Shown here: positions 31,207-41,884 of the stretch, in pieces | How the letters are laid out: each line of letters starts with the position of its first letter | Position numbering within the stretch: position 1 is the stretch's first letter | NCBI RefSeq assembly: GCF_037975245.1 | Contig: NC_092576.1 | Location: forward strand, 39,827,611 to 39,891,610 | Origin: Apostichopus japonicus | Taxonomy: Eukaryota; Echinodermata; Holothuroidea; Aspidochirotida; Stichopodidae | Reading direction: 5' to 3' | Length of the DNA: 64,000 nt | The notes under the pieces: generated by a model | The model's database searches: none | What the model was told of the DNA's origin: nothing | The model's input: the letters and a program-made list of their open reading frames with translations, nothing else | Translations under genes and position numbers: made by a program

Positions 31207-31981
31207 CTGAAACAAGGTCACAACTTTTATGAGTATACATACGTGTGTCAAAAGTTTTCAGGTACTGAGGACATACCTGTGTGATTCAAAACTTCTGCCT
31301 ATAACATTTGGTCAAAAATGAAACAAATTTTTATGAAATAATACCTAGGAGTAGGAAAGGCTCAATACTTGCATTAAAGTTTACTAGTGTAATTCAGCTC
31401 TTGTGAGAAAAATCACAAAAGGGTCTTGCAATACAAAATTAAATTATGTTTCTCATTGAATTTTGATCGTTTTCGTTAAGGCTTTGTAGATTAAAATTGC
31501 GATTGCAAAGTGGTAACAATTTGACTAACGAATACACCAACTACCGCGCAGCATGGCCAAAACCTAAATTAGCCTACATGAATGATGAAATTAGCAACCA
31601 CAATGCTGCAGTACAAAAAATACCAAACTAGCCTAAAGACTAAGCGCAAATTTTTCCAGATTTGCGGATTCCAATTTCGCCAAAGCTTTTGCAGGGAAAA
31701 AGAATCACAAGTCAGCTCAACTAGGCCTAGGCTTGTACTTGGTGATCCAGGTCCGTTCGCCCTATCCTACTAAGGCCTCGATACACGTACTGACGTTAGG
31801 CCTGAATTAACGAATTAGCCTAGCCTGTCCTAGGACAAACGGAAGGCTTATAATGCTAGTAGGCATCCTAGCCTAATTTAGATTTCCACCCGATCATGCA
31901 ACCGAAAGATTGGATACTACTACTGCTTTCAAAATCCCACACTGCTATGAAATATTTCATTTTCATATCAAACACACTTAC

Positions 31982-32085
31982 GAAATCAAGTTTTACATGA
32001 GTTCCTTATTTCGTTACTGCTCCTTGAGCCTGACTGGCGTTTCGGGCAATTTCAATTTGTAAAGCGTACGGTTGATGTATAATTT
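31982..32085 (-). other. UAP1: probable UAP1 5' untranslated exon
   Basis: On the minus strand 'cttgatttc' is followed by GTAAGTGTG, a near-ideal donor at 31981-31973, which pairs with the acceptor at 31207. The upstream edge (transcription start) is not visible; 32085 is a guess. No TATA box is convincing. Confidence 0.5.
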
Positions 32086-32620
32086 TTTTGTATAGTCCGG
32101 TTATGCTACGATTTTGTGTCTACTCAACAGGACACGTAGTTAAGAGAGGGCGTGACTCCTAAATTTGAGAAAGCACAATATTTGGGTTTACTGCACCTTG
32201 TAATACATTCAGCTTGCGCTGTTGTAGGAGGGGAATTCATTGACGCTTCAGTCGTGTTCAAGTTGACCGACTGTCAAATCGTCCGACTGGAGGTCCATGG
32301 TGGGCCCTAGTCGGGCTTGTGTCTAGCCAATTCACTTGCCGATCCACTGAGGGATTCATGTGACCCAATAACAGTAGGCCTACCTATATCACAATCCACT
32401 CCCCAGTAAGAATAAATATATCATAACATGCCTCTCATAACGCAATCAACAGTCGTAAGTTTTTGTAGACGTACTATAAGATTAAAACAGGAGCAAAATA
32501 GTTTTACGTCGACAAATACAGGCACATCCTAGATTTTCAAAACGATTGTATGTCACTTATCTGCTTCCGTAGGAAAGAACCTACGGCTCTGGTTCAACTT
32601 GTACATGTCTCCCTCTATCG
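32086..32620. promoter_or_regulatory. divergent promoter region between UAP1 and RPS11
   Basis: UAP1 is transcribed leftward from about 32.0-32.1 kb and RPS11 rightward from about 32,622, so at most 640 bp separate the two starts. Two head-to-head housekeeping genes so close often share a bidirectional promoter. That is inference; I see no clear TATA box or shared motif. Confidence 0.5.
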
Positions 32621-32621
32621 A

Positions 32622-32630
32622 CCTTTCTTT
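32622..32630 (+). promoter_or_regulatory. RPS11: candidate 5' TOP motif of RPS11
   Basis: 'cctttcttt' lies 15 nt upstream of the RPS11 ATG at 32645. Animal ribosomal protein mRNAs typically start with a C followed by a pyrimidine tract and have short 5' UTRs, so the cap site is probably at 32622-32623. Confidence 0.6.
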
Positions 32631-32644
32631 ACAACTGCTTCAAC

Positions 32645-35600
32645 ATGGCGGAACAGGTTAGACCTATGAGAAACAAAAAGAAAGAAAATTACTAACTTTT
32701 CAAATTTTGCTTTCAATCCTCTGCACAATTAATCGCAAGTTATCTATAAATTACTCAATCTCCATAACGGAGGGAAGAATAATAAGGGTTTCCCCCACAT
32801 ATTCTTAGCTTTGTGTCTCACAAAAATCTGTGACCACATGCATCGGCTGTAATAACCACAGCTTTCCACGTTAGGCTGCACGAAGTTCACCGTGTACTAG
32901 TGTTGTGACTTGTTAGGCTAGGTTTAGTGATAGTGGCCAGTGTTCGTGTAAGTGACAGCGAGCTGAGTTGCCCAGTTGTTGTACATTGTGTAGAGTTTAC
33001 AGGCCGTGATGCCTATAACACCATAAACGCTATGGCTCATAACCTTGTTTCTGTTTGGTTGTTAATTTGCTCTTATCAGATTCTGCTCTTAATGTACCTT
33101 TAGGCTATGTCAATAAGTGATGGCTTAATAAAAGTCCAAACATGGATTGTCGTTATTATAACTTGTTTAATTCAATTTATAATAATTTACACTGCACAAT
33201 GTCTTATACATCAAGGTACAGCATGTTTACAAAACAGACAGTAGACTGAACTTTTAGGAGTTGAATGGGCCTAGCCAAATTCGGTCTTGAGATTAATACA
33301 CTTTACCTCAACCCAGTCCTGGTTGAACGACGATTTTTAAATGGTACAATTATAGAATACAGGGCCATTCATTAACTCTTCCCAGCATCCGGATGCGCGG
33401 TGTGTCTGTACATGTCCGTACACGTATGACGCCCTCTAAAATTCCATCACGTATTTCATTTTGACTCCGCATCCGCGCATCCACCCCGGGAGTACTAGGA
33501 AAGGACTTAGATCATTTGCGAAAGTTTCCCCATATACGATATACCATCACGTATTTCATTTGACTCCGCATCCGCGCATCCACCCCGGGAGTACTAGGAA
33601 TGGACTTAAATAATTTTCGAAAAGTTTCGACATACCATCACGTATTTCCAATACTGAAAGTCCCGTATGTACGAAGATATTCCACATCAATAGTGTGTCG
33701 TTCTTAAAAGGCATCCGTACATGTGTGACGCCCTCTAAAATTCCACCACAGAAGTACTAGGAAAGGACTTAGGAAATTTTTGACTCCGCATCCGTGCATC
33801 CACTCAAAAAGAAAGAACTGGGACTTTGACATTTTATACTCACATACGTACTGGGGTGAGACTGAGCATCCGCGCATCCGGATTCTCAGATAGTATCATC
33901 GAGTGGCCCTGTATTCTATAATTACTCCTTTTAAATTTCAAGTAAAGTTTTCACTGAAGGCCATAAGCTGTCCTGTTAGTAGTATTTTAGTATCAAAGTT
34001 GCAGAATACTTTTAAAAATACGTCATGTATCCTGGTATCTTATCATACTTTCAGAACGAGAGGGCTTATCAAAAGCAGCCGACAGTATTCCAAAACAAGA
34101 AGCGGATCCTTCTTGGGACTGGCAAAGTCAGAGACCAGCGACTCGTCAGAAATATCGGATTGGGTTTCAAAACACCCAAAGAGGTATATGGGTCAATCCA
34201 TGCCAAATCAACAGTGGCCTCCACGTCGACCCTCTCAGAATCGCCTGAAATTGATATGGTGTCTTGCCATATGTCTCAAAGGATGAAATTCGGCACAAAA
34301 AAAATTTAAAAATTTTTCGTTGCTAGGATACGGCCCCGCCTAGCAACCAAATCCAGATTGCATTTTAAGAGCCCTAAATTTGTGTCAAGTTTGGAGGCAT
34401 TTTTTGCATAAATGTAAAGTATTTTATGTCTGATATTGCAGATATTGTGGAAGACATGTGGCCAGTCTTCGAATTTAGCTAATTTTGAGGAAAATTTACG
34501 GTCTCAATTTTTCGTAACAAGTAATTAAAATGGCAGAAAATGAGTTTGGGGTCTTTTCTGGCCCTACTTTGAGTGTGCTCTATATTCACAAGCAAAGGCA
34601 TGTTTGAGTTTTAATTTCCATAGGATCCTTGTCCGGTGGTAGTACTACGGGAAAAGTGCGAAAAAAAAGTCAAGCGGGTCGTACGTTTTACGAACAGCGC
34701 CCTCAAACTTAAGAAATCTCACTTCTGGCCCTAATTGGGGGTCCATTTTGGGCCTGTGGGTATTTTTTTTTTTTTTTTTAAATAGCATTTTTCAGGAGCG
34801 TATTGACCCTATTTTTAAAAACTCAAGTCAAAAAGTTGTGTATTTTGTGTTATCTACTCAAATTTACGACTCGAAAATTGCAAAAATCACTTCGTTCATA
34901 TGTATGAATATGCTTGCACAAGCCGATTTGAGTAATTCAAATGACAACAACTTCTTAGCATTAGCATACAGGTGCTTAAAAATTAAGATGGTGGTCCACT
35001 AGCATAAGGACTACAAATAAACTGCATTTTCAGGGTCATATGCCCAACGATGCCTGTGAACAGCGCCCTCAAACATGACATTTTACCAATATTTCAATGT
35101 CTTTTTAAATATTTGCAATGTAGTGTATGCATTTGCTAATTCACTAAATTAAAAGACTTTTAATAATTTAAAAGAAATGTTTAACCAGTACATACATGTA
35201 CAGAGTGTATACTGTACATGATTTTGGACAGTGTGTATTTAATACTACTTGGTGTAAAATAACACTGTACTCTGAACATATACACACATATAGTGCACAC
35301 TGTATGTATGCACTGGTTCACATTCATTTTCTATTGTGATATAGGGTTGGGTAGAGGATGTGGGTGGGAGGGGTGGGTTACATGCATACAGACAATTTGA
35401 AGCAGAAGATTACCATACCAAAAAATTCAGTATATATACCTTAAATGCATGTTTATGCAGTCTCTATGCACAGTAAAAGTCAGTCACATACTGTATGTTT
35501 ACAAATCTGCATAGTGCACTATGGGGAGGGTGTTGGGGGGGGTGGGGGGTGAGAGGGAGTCAAAGAGTATTAGACAGAACACTTTTAATAAATACATTTC

Positions 35601-38600
35601 AATAGTTTCTAATGTTGTTTAACATCTCCTTGACCTTGAATGAAGATACAATGTTACCACTGTTTGCCCTCGCAAGCATGTTTCTGTAGAGCTGATGTAA
35701 CTCTCATATATGCCACTTTAAGCTGCTCATCAGAGCATTAATAACTAATATTAAAGATGTTTTAGCTCATTCTTTGCATCATAACTATACATATCTTACT
35801 AGTTTTGTATTAAAAACCAAAAATAAAACTTTTAATTGTGACCAAATTTGACCTTGAAATGCCCAAAATAGCCCAAAATATTGGTAAAATGTGATGTTTG
35901 AGGGCGCTGTTCACAGGCATCGTTGGGCATATGACCCTGAAAATGCAGTTTATTTGTAGTCCTTATGCTAGTGGACCACCATCTTAATTTTTAAGCACCT
36001 GTATGCTAATGCTAAGAAGTTGTTGTCATTTGAATTACTCAAATCGGCTTGTGCAAGCATTTTCATACATATGAACGAAGTGATTTTTGCAATTTTCGAG
36101 TCGTCAATTTGAGTAGATAACACAAAATACACAACTTTTTGACTTGAGTTTTTAAAAATAGGGTCAATACGCTCCTGAAAAATGCTATTTAAAAAAAAAA
36201 AAAAAATACCCACAGGCCCAAAATGGACCCCCAATTAGGGCCAGAAGTGAGATTTCTTAAGTTTGAGGGCGCTGTTCGTAAAACGTACGACCCGCTTGAC
36301 TTTTTTTTCGCACTTTTCCCGTAGTACTACCACCGGACAAGGATCCTATGGAAATTAAAACTCAAACATGCCTTTGCTTGTGAATATAGAGCACACTCAA
36401 AGTAGGGCCAGAAAAGACCCCAAACTCATTTTCTGCCATTTTAATTACTTGTTACGAAAAATTGAGACCGTAAATTTTCCTCAAAATTAGCTAACTTCGA
36501 AGACTGGCCACATGTCTTCCACAATATCTGCAATATCAGACATAAAATACTTTACATTTATGCAAAAAATGCCTCCAAACTTGACACAAATTTAGGGCTC
36601 TTAAAATGCAATCTGGATTTGGTTGCTAGGCGGGGCCGTATCCTAGCAACGAAAAATTTTGAATTTTTTTTGTGCCGAATTTCATCCTTTGAGACATATG
36701 GCAAGACACCATATCAATTTCAGGCGATTCTGAGAGGGTCGACGTGGAATCGACCCAAAAATCTGTTGATTTGGCATGGATTGACCCATATATTTAACAT
36801 ATAAATTTTAAAGGCGTTTGGATTGGCTTTAAAGGGGTGAGAGTAACTTCTGTTCAATGATAGAGTATGTCGTCGATTTTGAAAAGAACATCCAAAGGAG
36901 ACAGCATTTGTGATAAAAATAAATTTGTAACAAGTAGAGATAACATGTCATGGAAGCACAAGAAAAGTTGGTTTTTTCCCCTTCAAAAGTCAAAAATCCA
37001 TTTTTCTTCCATCACAATTAGTTTGTATCCCTATAGGAATACACAACATACATCTTGGTTTATTTAGGTTAAGTTGGAACCCTATCTAATCCAACCTTGG
37101 TGAAAACAATTTTACAGCAAGTAATAAAGCAATTTACAATTACAAAAAAGATTACTCTGATATTACAACTATGACAACATGCCTGTCTCATCGGAGGTCA
37201 CCCATGGAATAAACTGGGACAGCCTCGGTCATGAATATTTATCTATCGAATATGCTATATTTGAATTGCATGCCAACTCTCACCACAATGCGAACAGCGT
37301 GTACCTCGTTCATCTAGCAACCATGACAAATTTCCCGTGTAACACGCACTCTGTTAACATTTGAAACATGTCTTTAAGTTATAGCAGCATTGTTATGGTC
37401 ACTGGTACTATTGTATCAGTAGTTTGTCCCACAAAATTTTCTAGTGTGGTATGTTTTCATATAATGATAGCTCTTAAAGAAGAAAAGTTCAAATAACAGC
37501 AATTAAACTGATGAAGAGGCTGAATCATGTGAAAGCACAGGCCAAGATGCCTAGTAGGGATCGTGAATCAGTTACATAGCCAACATCTCCATTATAACAA
37601 GAGCTGTGGTACATGTGAAAGATGCATTTAAGAGTAATAGTAACTGAGTAAGAATAACTAAATATTAATCCTTAAAAAGGCAACTACAGTGCTCGCAAGG
37701 CGCTAAAACATGAAACAAAATAAAATAAAACTGTAAGCAAACTGCTTATCCACTAGAGAGCCTGTGTAGGAGAATGTGTAAAAGTAAGTTGGCCTGACGG
37801 TTTGATCCTAGCAGGATCTTCTTCAGAGGATAAATGACAAGTAACAGTAACAGAAGCGATAAAAACATGCACATAATACAGAAAGGATAATGAGCATGGT
37901 GAACACAAAGAGATAGATGTAAGGGGATTAGTAGACATGGGATGGAGAGAAGAAAGCAACAGGGATCGAAACGTCAGGCCAACTTACTTTTACACAAAAC
38001 ATGGAACAGAAAGAACTAAGAAATAAAACTACAAAGAATGAAAACATGAAGAAGCAGCAGGCTGTACAGAAATGGCAAGAAAGGCAATCTAACATATAAC
38101 ATTAAAATAATGAGTTTTCATGCAGGCTTGGTATCACCATGGTGCCACTTTTAACACCACTAAATAAAACATTGGTCTGACTCCTCCCTTCCCCTTCGTC
38201 TCTTAATTTCAATTTTTAGGCATCATTGGAATAAAGCCATGAAATGCAAGAGTCGCTACTTTCACTGGTTAATGTTAAGCTCTCCTTCTCTACAGATTCT
38301 CTACACCTGGAGATTTCTCTTTTGTTTCTGTTGTTTTCCCCTTGAGAATCTGGACTTTTCATGTACATGGTACTTTTGAGGAAGTAGCCTATAAACTTGG
38401 CTGAAGATGATTAACAATATATATCGTATGAACGGGATCTTACTTGATGCCAATTTGGCTCGCAATGTTCTTAGCACCCTGGTTCCCACTCACCGTTGAT
38501 TCGTGTCAGTATCTCAAATGATTTCATTTGAAAAAAACCCCCAAAAAACAAGAGAATGATCCTCACTTTGTGTTCTTTTCATTCAATCCGCAGGCCAAGC

Positions 38601-40399
38601 TCGGTACATACATTGACAAGAAATGTCCCTTCACCGGTAACGTCCACATCCGTGGGAGGATCCTGAACGGGATCGTGGTTCGCATGAAGATGCAGAGGAG
38701 TATCGTAATCCGCAGGGACTACCTCCACTACATCCCAAAGTACAAGAGGTTCGAGAAGAGACACAAGAACATGTCCGTTCATATCTCGCCGTGCTTCAGG
38801 TTAGCCAGTGAATTCCTACATTAACAACTTCAGTACGGTCATTGGGTAAACTGATATGTAGAAGCACTGATATACATGGATGCAATAATAGTTAATGGGG
38901 AGGGAATGACCAGTTTATTAGGTTTGGCAGAAAAGGTGAATGGAGTTCAAAGGACTTGGGTGGTAAGAGGGAGGCCACTAGCACGGAATAATATATCATG
39001 TATACATCATGTATAGGTCATGTATACATCATGGATACATCATGGATATATATATTACAAATAACAACCTAATGAACTTCCTAATTAGGGAACACAATAA
39101 ATTAAATTACATGCAATCATGTTTTTGTTGTTGAAAAAGTATAAGAAACGTGCCCTCCCACACTCATCCTCGCCACGCCCTAGCACCCCTTCTTCCCAAT
39201 TGCTTGAAATTCCACTTAATGCCTTGTGTCCAAATTCGCTGAGTAGTTGGAATTTCTTAGTTGTCATTCATCAACTGTTGTCCGTCCACATTTTTGATGA
39301 TCCGAACTCTGTAATTTATGTATAATTCCCTAATGAATTTCTCCTTTAGGAAATAAATCAATTTAATAACATTTGCTTCATTTGATAAGTATAAAATTAA
39401 TAAATAACTTACTTATTTTGCAAACGTTCAAATATTTTTGAAAAAGTGATGTTACCTCATAGTGATCAGTGTGTAGTGATCACGGCATTATCCTTATCAT
39501 AGAATGTAGTGGTGGGCAGGCAGGGATGTGCTCAGGATTATTCGAGTTGTGGGCGGATTTGTGCCATAGTGTGTTCAACATCCTGGGTGAGGGGGTCTTA
39601 AGAGTAGGAGTTCCCCCCTCCCCTTTTGAATATGTTTGCAAATGAGGTATGCTTAGATTGCAAATGGTGCAATCTTTACCTTATTCTGGAGTTAACTTCT
39701 GCGGCAACTATTCACCCATATTCTGGTATCGGTAAAATTTGTCAAATTAATCATCACAAAAAGTGTCGGGCAGATATGTTTAAAATACATACTGGACGGC
39801 ATTCAGAACTGCCGGTCGCAGCCACCCACTGCTGCCCGGTTTGAGCACATCCCTGGTCAGTTAGTTATTCTCGCAGGGCGCAGTACAGTTTTTGTAAACA
39901 ATCAGCAGGCCTTATCCCCTTTTGGGAAGTTTCTTTTTCCTGTGACAAAATGGAAATATTATACTCAATGGATAATGTGGAAGTTTTTACAAACATTGTT
40001 CATCTGTTACTTGGATTATCCTATCTCATGAAGGCACATTTTGCATGTATGTCTATTACATGTTGATTCCTTTCAGCCGTTCAGTGAATTAATATCTTGT
40101 AATGTATTTATGGTTGAGTTTCATTAATATTCCCAAACTGGTTTAGCTTACCAAAGAAATAGAGTTTTATAAAACCTGTGGGCAGTTTGAAATTGATGTT
40201 TGAGGGGTAGTATGTCTATATGATGATTTGCCCTGTCAGGTTTTCTTACATACTCTCTGTTTTAATTTACAGGGATGTCAACCTTGGAGATTCAGTGACC
40301 GTCGGTGAATGCAGGCCTCTCAGCAAGACCATCAGGTTTAACGTTCTGAAAGTCAACAAGGCACCCGGGTCAGAGAAGAAACAATTCCAAAAGTTTTAA
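32645..40399 (+). CDS. RPS11: 40S ribosomal protein S11 (uS17), complete, four exons
   Basis: Exons: 32645-32656 (MAEQ), 34055-34183, 38594-38799 and 40273-40399. They sum to 474 nt, 157 aa plus stop, against 158 in human. Phases are 0, 0 and 2. The protein reads [109 protein letters not shown] and ends KKQFQKF. It is a uS17-family OB-fold protein that binds 18S rRNA in the small subunit. The first exon carries only four codons, as is common for ribosomal protein genes. Intron 1 holds an 8-bp-TSD DNA element, intron 2 a 2.6-kb foldback and a Penelope-like fragment, intron 3 a TIR element; none touches coding sequence, but the foldback abuts the exon 2 donor. Confidence 0.98.
32657..33334. other. 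RPS11 intron 1, 5' part
   Basis: No snoRNA or repeat was recognised. 'ggcctaa' type motifs are frequent, as elsewhere in this window. Confidence 0.4.
33343..33928. mobile_element. DNA transposon (MITE-like) with perfect 8-bp TSD, family P copy 1
   Basis: Flanked by TTTTAAAT at 33335-33342 and 33929-33936. The ends share the inverted repeat AATTATAGAATACAGGGCCA; outermost bases are GGTAC on the left and CTCC on the right. Inside are two tandem copies of a roughly 107-bp block with 'gactccgcatccgcgcatcc' and 'accccgggagtactaggaa'. No open frame. Related copies are at 43253-43838 (inverted) and 43865-44170. The 8-bp TSD fits hAT-like or P-like families. In RPS11 intron 1. Confidence 0.88.
34187..36790. 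mobile_element. foldback element with ~910-bp inverted arms
   Basis: The left arm (34187-35095) and right arm (35877-36790) are near-perfect reverse complements, with a 780-bp spacer. The tips read TATGGGTCAATCCATGCC, flanked by TA on both sides (34185-34186 and 36791-36792), consistent with a TA target duplication. Arm landmarks: 'cgttgctaggatacggcccc', 'gtactaccaccggacaagg', 'gcgctgttcgtaaaacgtac'. No transposase is recognised in arms or spacer. A solo arm tip lies at 24660-24784. In RPS11 intron 2. Confidence 0.9.
37735..37998 (-). mobile_element. Penelope-like element fragment, inverted copy with ends repeated
   Basis: The reverse complement of 26440-26710. The unit is bounded by an inverted repeat of about 33 bp: the plus-strand text 'gtgtaaaagtaagttggcct' at 37776-37795 recurs as its reverse complement at 37976-37995. 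The full hammerhead-like motif is on the minus strand at 37787-37830, and a 3' half-motif (GATCGAAACGTCAGGCC) is on the plus strand at 37963-37980. Confidence 0.6.
37787..37830 (-). ncRNA. hammerhead-ribozyme-like motif, copy 2
   Basis: Minus strand: TCCT, CTGAAGA (core position 3 is the consensus C), an extra A, GATCC-TGCTA-GGATC stem II, then AAACCGTC where copy 1 has GAAACGTC, then AGGCC. The two copies have different core lesions, which suggests an intact ancestor with both CTGAAGA and GAAACGTC. Confidence 0.5.
39521..39855. mobile_element. TIR element (hAT-like MITE candidate)
   Basis: Perfect 14-bp terminal inverted repeats, CAGGGATGTGCTCA and TGAGCACATCCCTG, 335 bp end to end. CAGGG ends suit hAT-type MITEs, but the flanking 8-mers (tgggcagg and gtcagtta) do not match, so no target duplication is visible. 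In RPS11 intron 3. Confidence 0.65.
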
Positions 40400-40474
40400 T
40401 GGGAATGTTTTTCGGTTTAAGATGAGTCTTTGTAGAAATGTTTTCTGTGTAAGATGAGTCGGTAGAAAGTGAGA

Positions 40475-40480
40475 AATAAA
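40475..40480 (+). terminator. RPS11: RPS11 polyadenylation signal
   Basis: AATAAA 76 nt after the stop codon, a short 3' UTR typical for ribosomal protein genes. Confidence 0.8.
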
Positions 40481-40519
40481 CGAAAAAGCGATACATTGCC
40501 TTGTCATCATCTTTGGATC

Positions 40520-41280
40520 ATTATTTTCTTTTTTTTTACAGAAATTATTGAGAAATCAATATATTTTATTGAAGGATAATTAAACTGCTCTTGAAGTACA
40601 ATGGACCCCCAACTAATTCAAAACAGTCTTTTTGGTGTGGCTGTAAACTCATTCAAAATCTGTTGAAAGTTTTCGAGAAGCTCCTTTCGTTTGGGAAAGC
40701 CTGGGAAATTCATGAAATAAGTGCAAACTGTGACGTGAAGTGTTGCGCTCATCAAAATGTTAGCCCTTAATAAGTAAACCCCTAATTACAAGCCCACATA
40801 TCTCATTTGAATAATGTGATGTTCCTCCTTTCAAAGAAAGCAATAAGATATTTCACAAAATTGTCTTAGGCCACAAACCTGTGTTTATCTCTGTGAAATG
40901 AAGGTTGTAAAGACAAAGGAATAACAAACAACATTAATCAGTCACCCCCTTTACAGTACATAATCAGTGTGCATAATTAGCCAATGTTTATTCATAAATA
41001 ACACTAGAAGTTAGGAAAGACTTGTAAAATGTTCAATCTTTGATGGAATTTTTTGAGGGAGTTGCAGCTAGTTTCATGATATCTGATGCCCATTACAGTG
41101 ATTAGGACAATTTTGTCCATAGGTGTCCATAGACCTTTAAAGTTTACAGCTCCACACTTTAGTTTCAAGCACCAAGTTGCCATTACAAATAAGGAAAAAT
41201 ACAAGAAAATATGGAAACGTGACTCCATATTTGGTGTTTTGTTTGAGTAGAGAATTTGAGTACAAATGGAAATGAGCAAA
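40520..41280. other. intergenic, no gene seen
   Basis: AT-rich; the minus-strand frame at 41004-41279 has no recognisable features. Confidence 0.45.
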
Positions 41281-41289
41281 GAAAAATTA

Positions 41290-41375
41290 CAACTGCTGGA
41301 AAGGGATTCAAACTTTGACCTCTGGGTTGCAACCCCAGAGCTTTACCAACAGAGCTATTCAGTGCTTGATGAGGT
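41290..41375 (-). repeat. tRNA-Ala-like sequence (SINE head or tRNA pseudogene)
   Basis: Minus strand: TAGCTCTGTTGGTAAAGCTC, then an anticodon arm CTGGG-GTTGCAA-CCCAG (anticodon TGC), then a T arm ending TTTGAATCCC. The acceptor-stem flanks (cactgaa and tttccag) do not pair and the T arm is imperfect, so it is not a working tRNA. Confidence 0.6.
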
Positions 41376-41601
41376 GTTGATCCCCTATGTAGCCATTTCT
41401 TAGCTGGGAAGGGTGGGGGGGGGGCGATGAAGCCATTGTACCTTGCATGCTGTGATACCAGAGCTCATGCTCTAGTTTCAGGAAAGAAATTTCAAGAGAA
41501 ATTAGGTATATGAGTCATAGAAACCTGATAGAAATGTTAGAAAATGAATCTTTGGCTAGAAAGTAGTTTTAAGCAGTGACCTCTGGGTTACAAGCTAGAA
41601 T

Positions 41602-41875
41602 CAGGCGCGTAGCCAGGAATTTGCCAAGGGAGGGGCCAATCTGTAGATTCGGCATTGCAAACTATCTAAGCGTAGAAAATTTTGGCGGAACATGCCTCCC
41701 AGATCGCTGGAAATGGCACTTCCCGGGCCTTGTTAGTTGCATCTTAGCATTTTCTCTTTTGAAAATACTAGCGATATCATAAAATCATTAATTTTTTTTT
41801 TTAAATATGCTCAAGGGAGGGCGGCTGCCCCCTTCACCCCCCTTCACCCCCCCCCCCCCCTTGGCTACGCGCCTG
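41602..41875. mobile_element. hAT-type MITE, 274 bp
   Basis: Terminal inverted repeats CAGGCGCGTAGCCA and TTGGCTACGCGCCTG. Flanking 8-mers are gctagaat (41594-41601) and gcaagaat (41876-41883), 7 of 8 identical, as for a hAT target duplication. A C-rich run lies near the right end. No coding capacity. Confidence 0.85.
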
Positions 41876-41884
41876 GCAAGAATG

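Noticed and set aside
38800-40272. C/D-box snoRNA in RPS11 intron 3
   Set aside because: TGATGA words occur (for example near 39294 and 40219) but no CTGA lies at a suitable distance, and no terminal stem is seen.
41290-41375. Functional tRNA-Ala gene
   Set aside because: Acceptor stem flanks do not pair.
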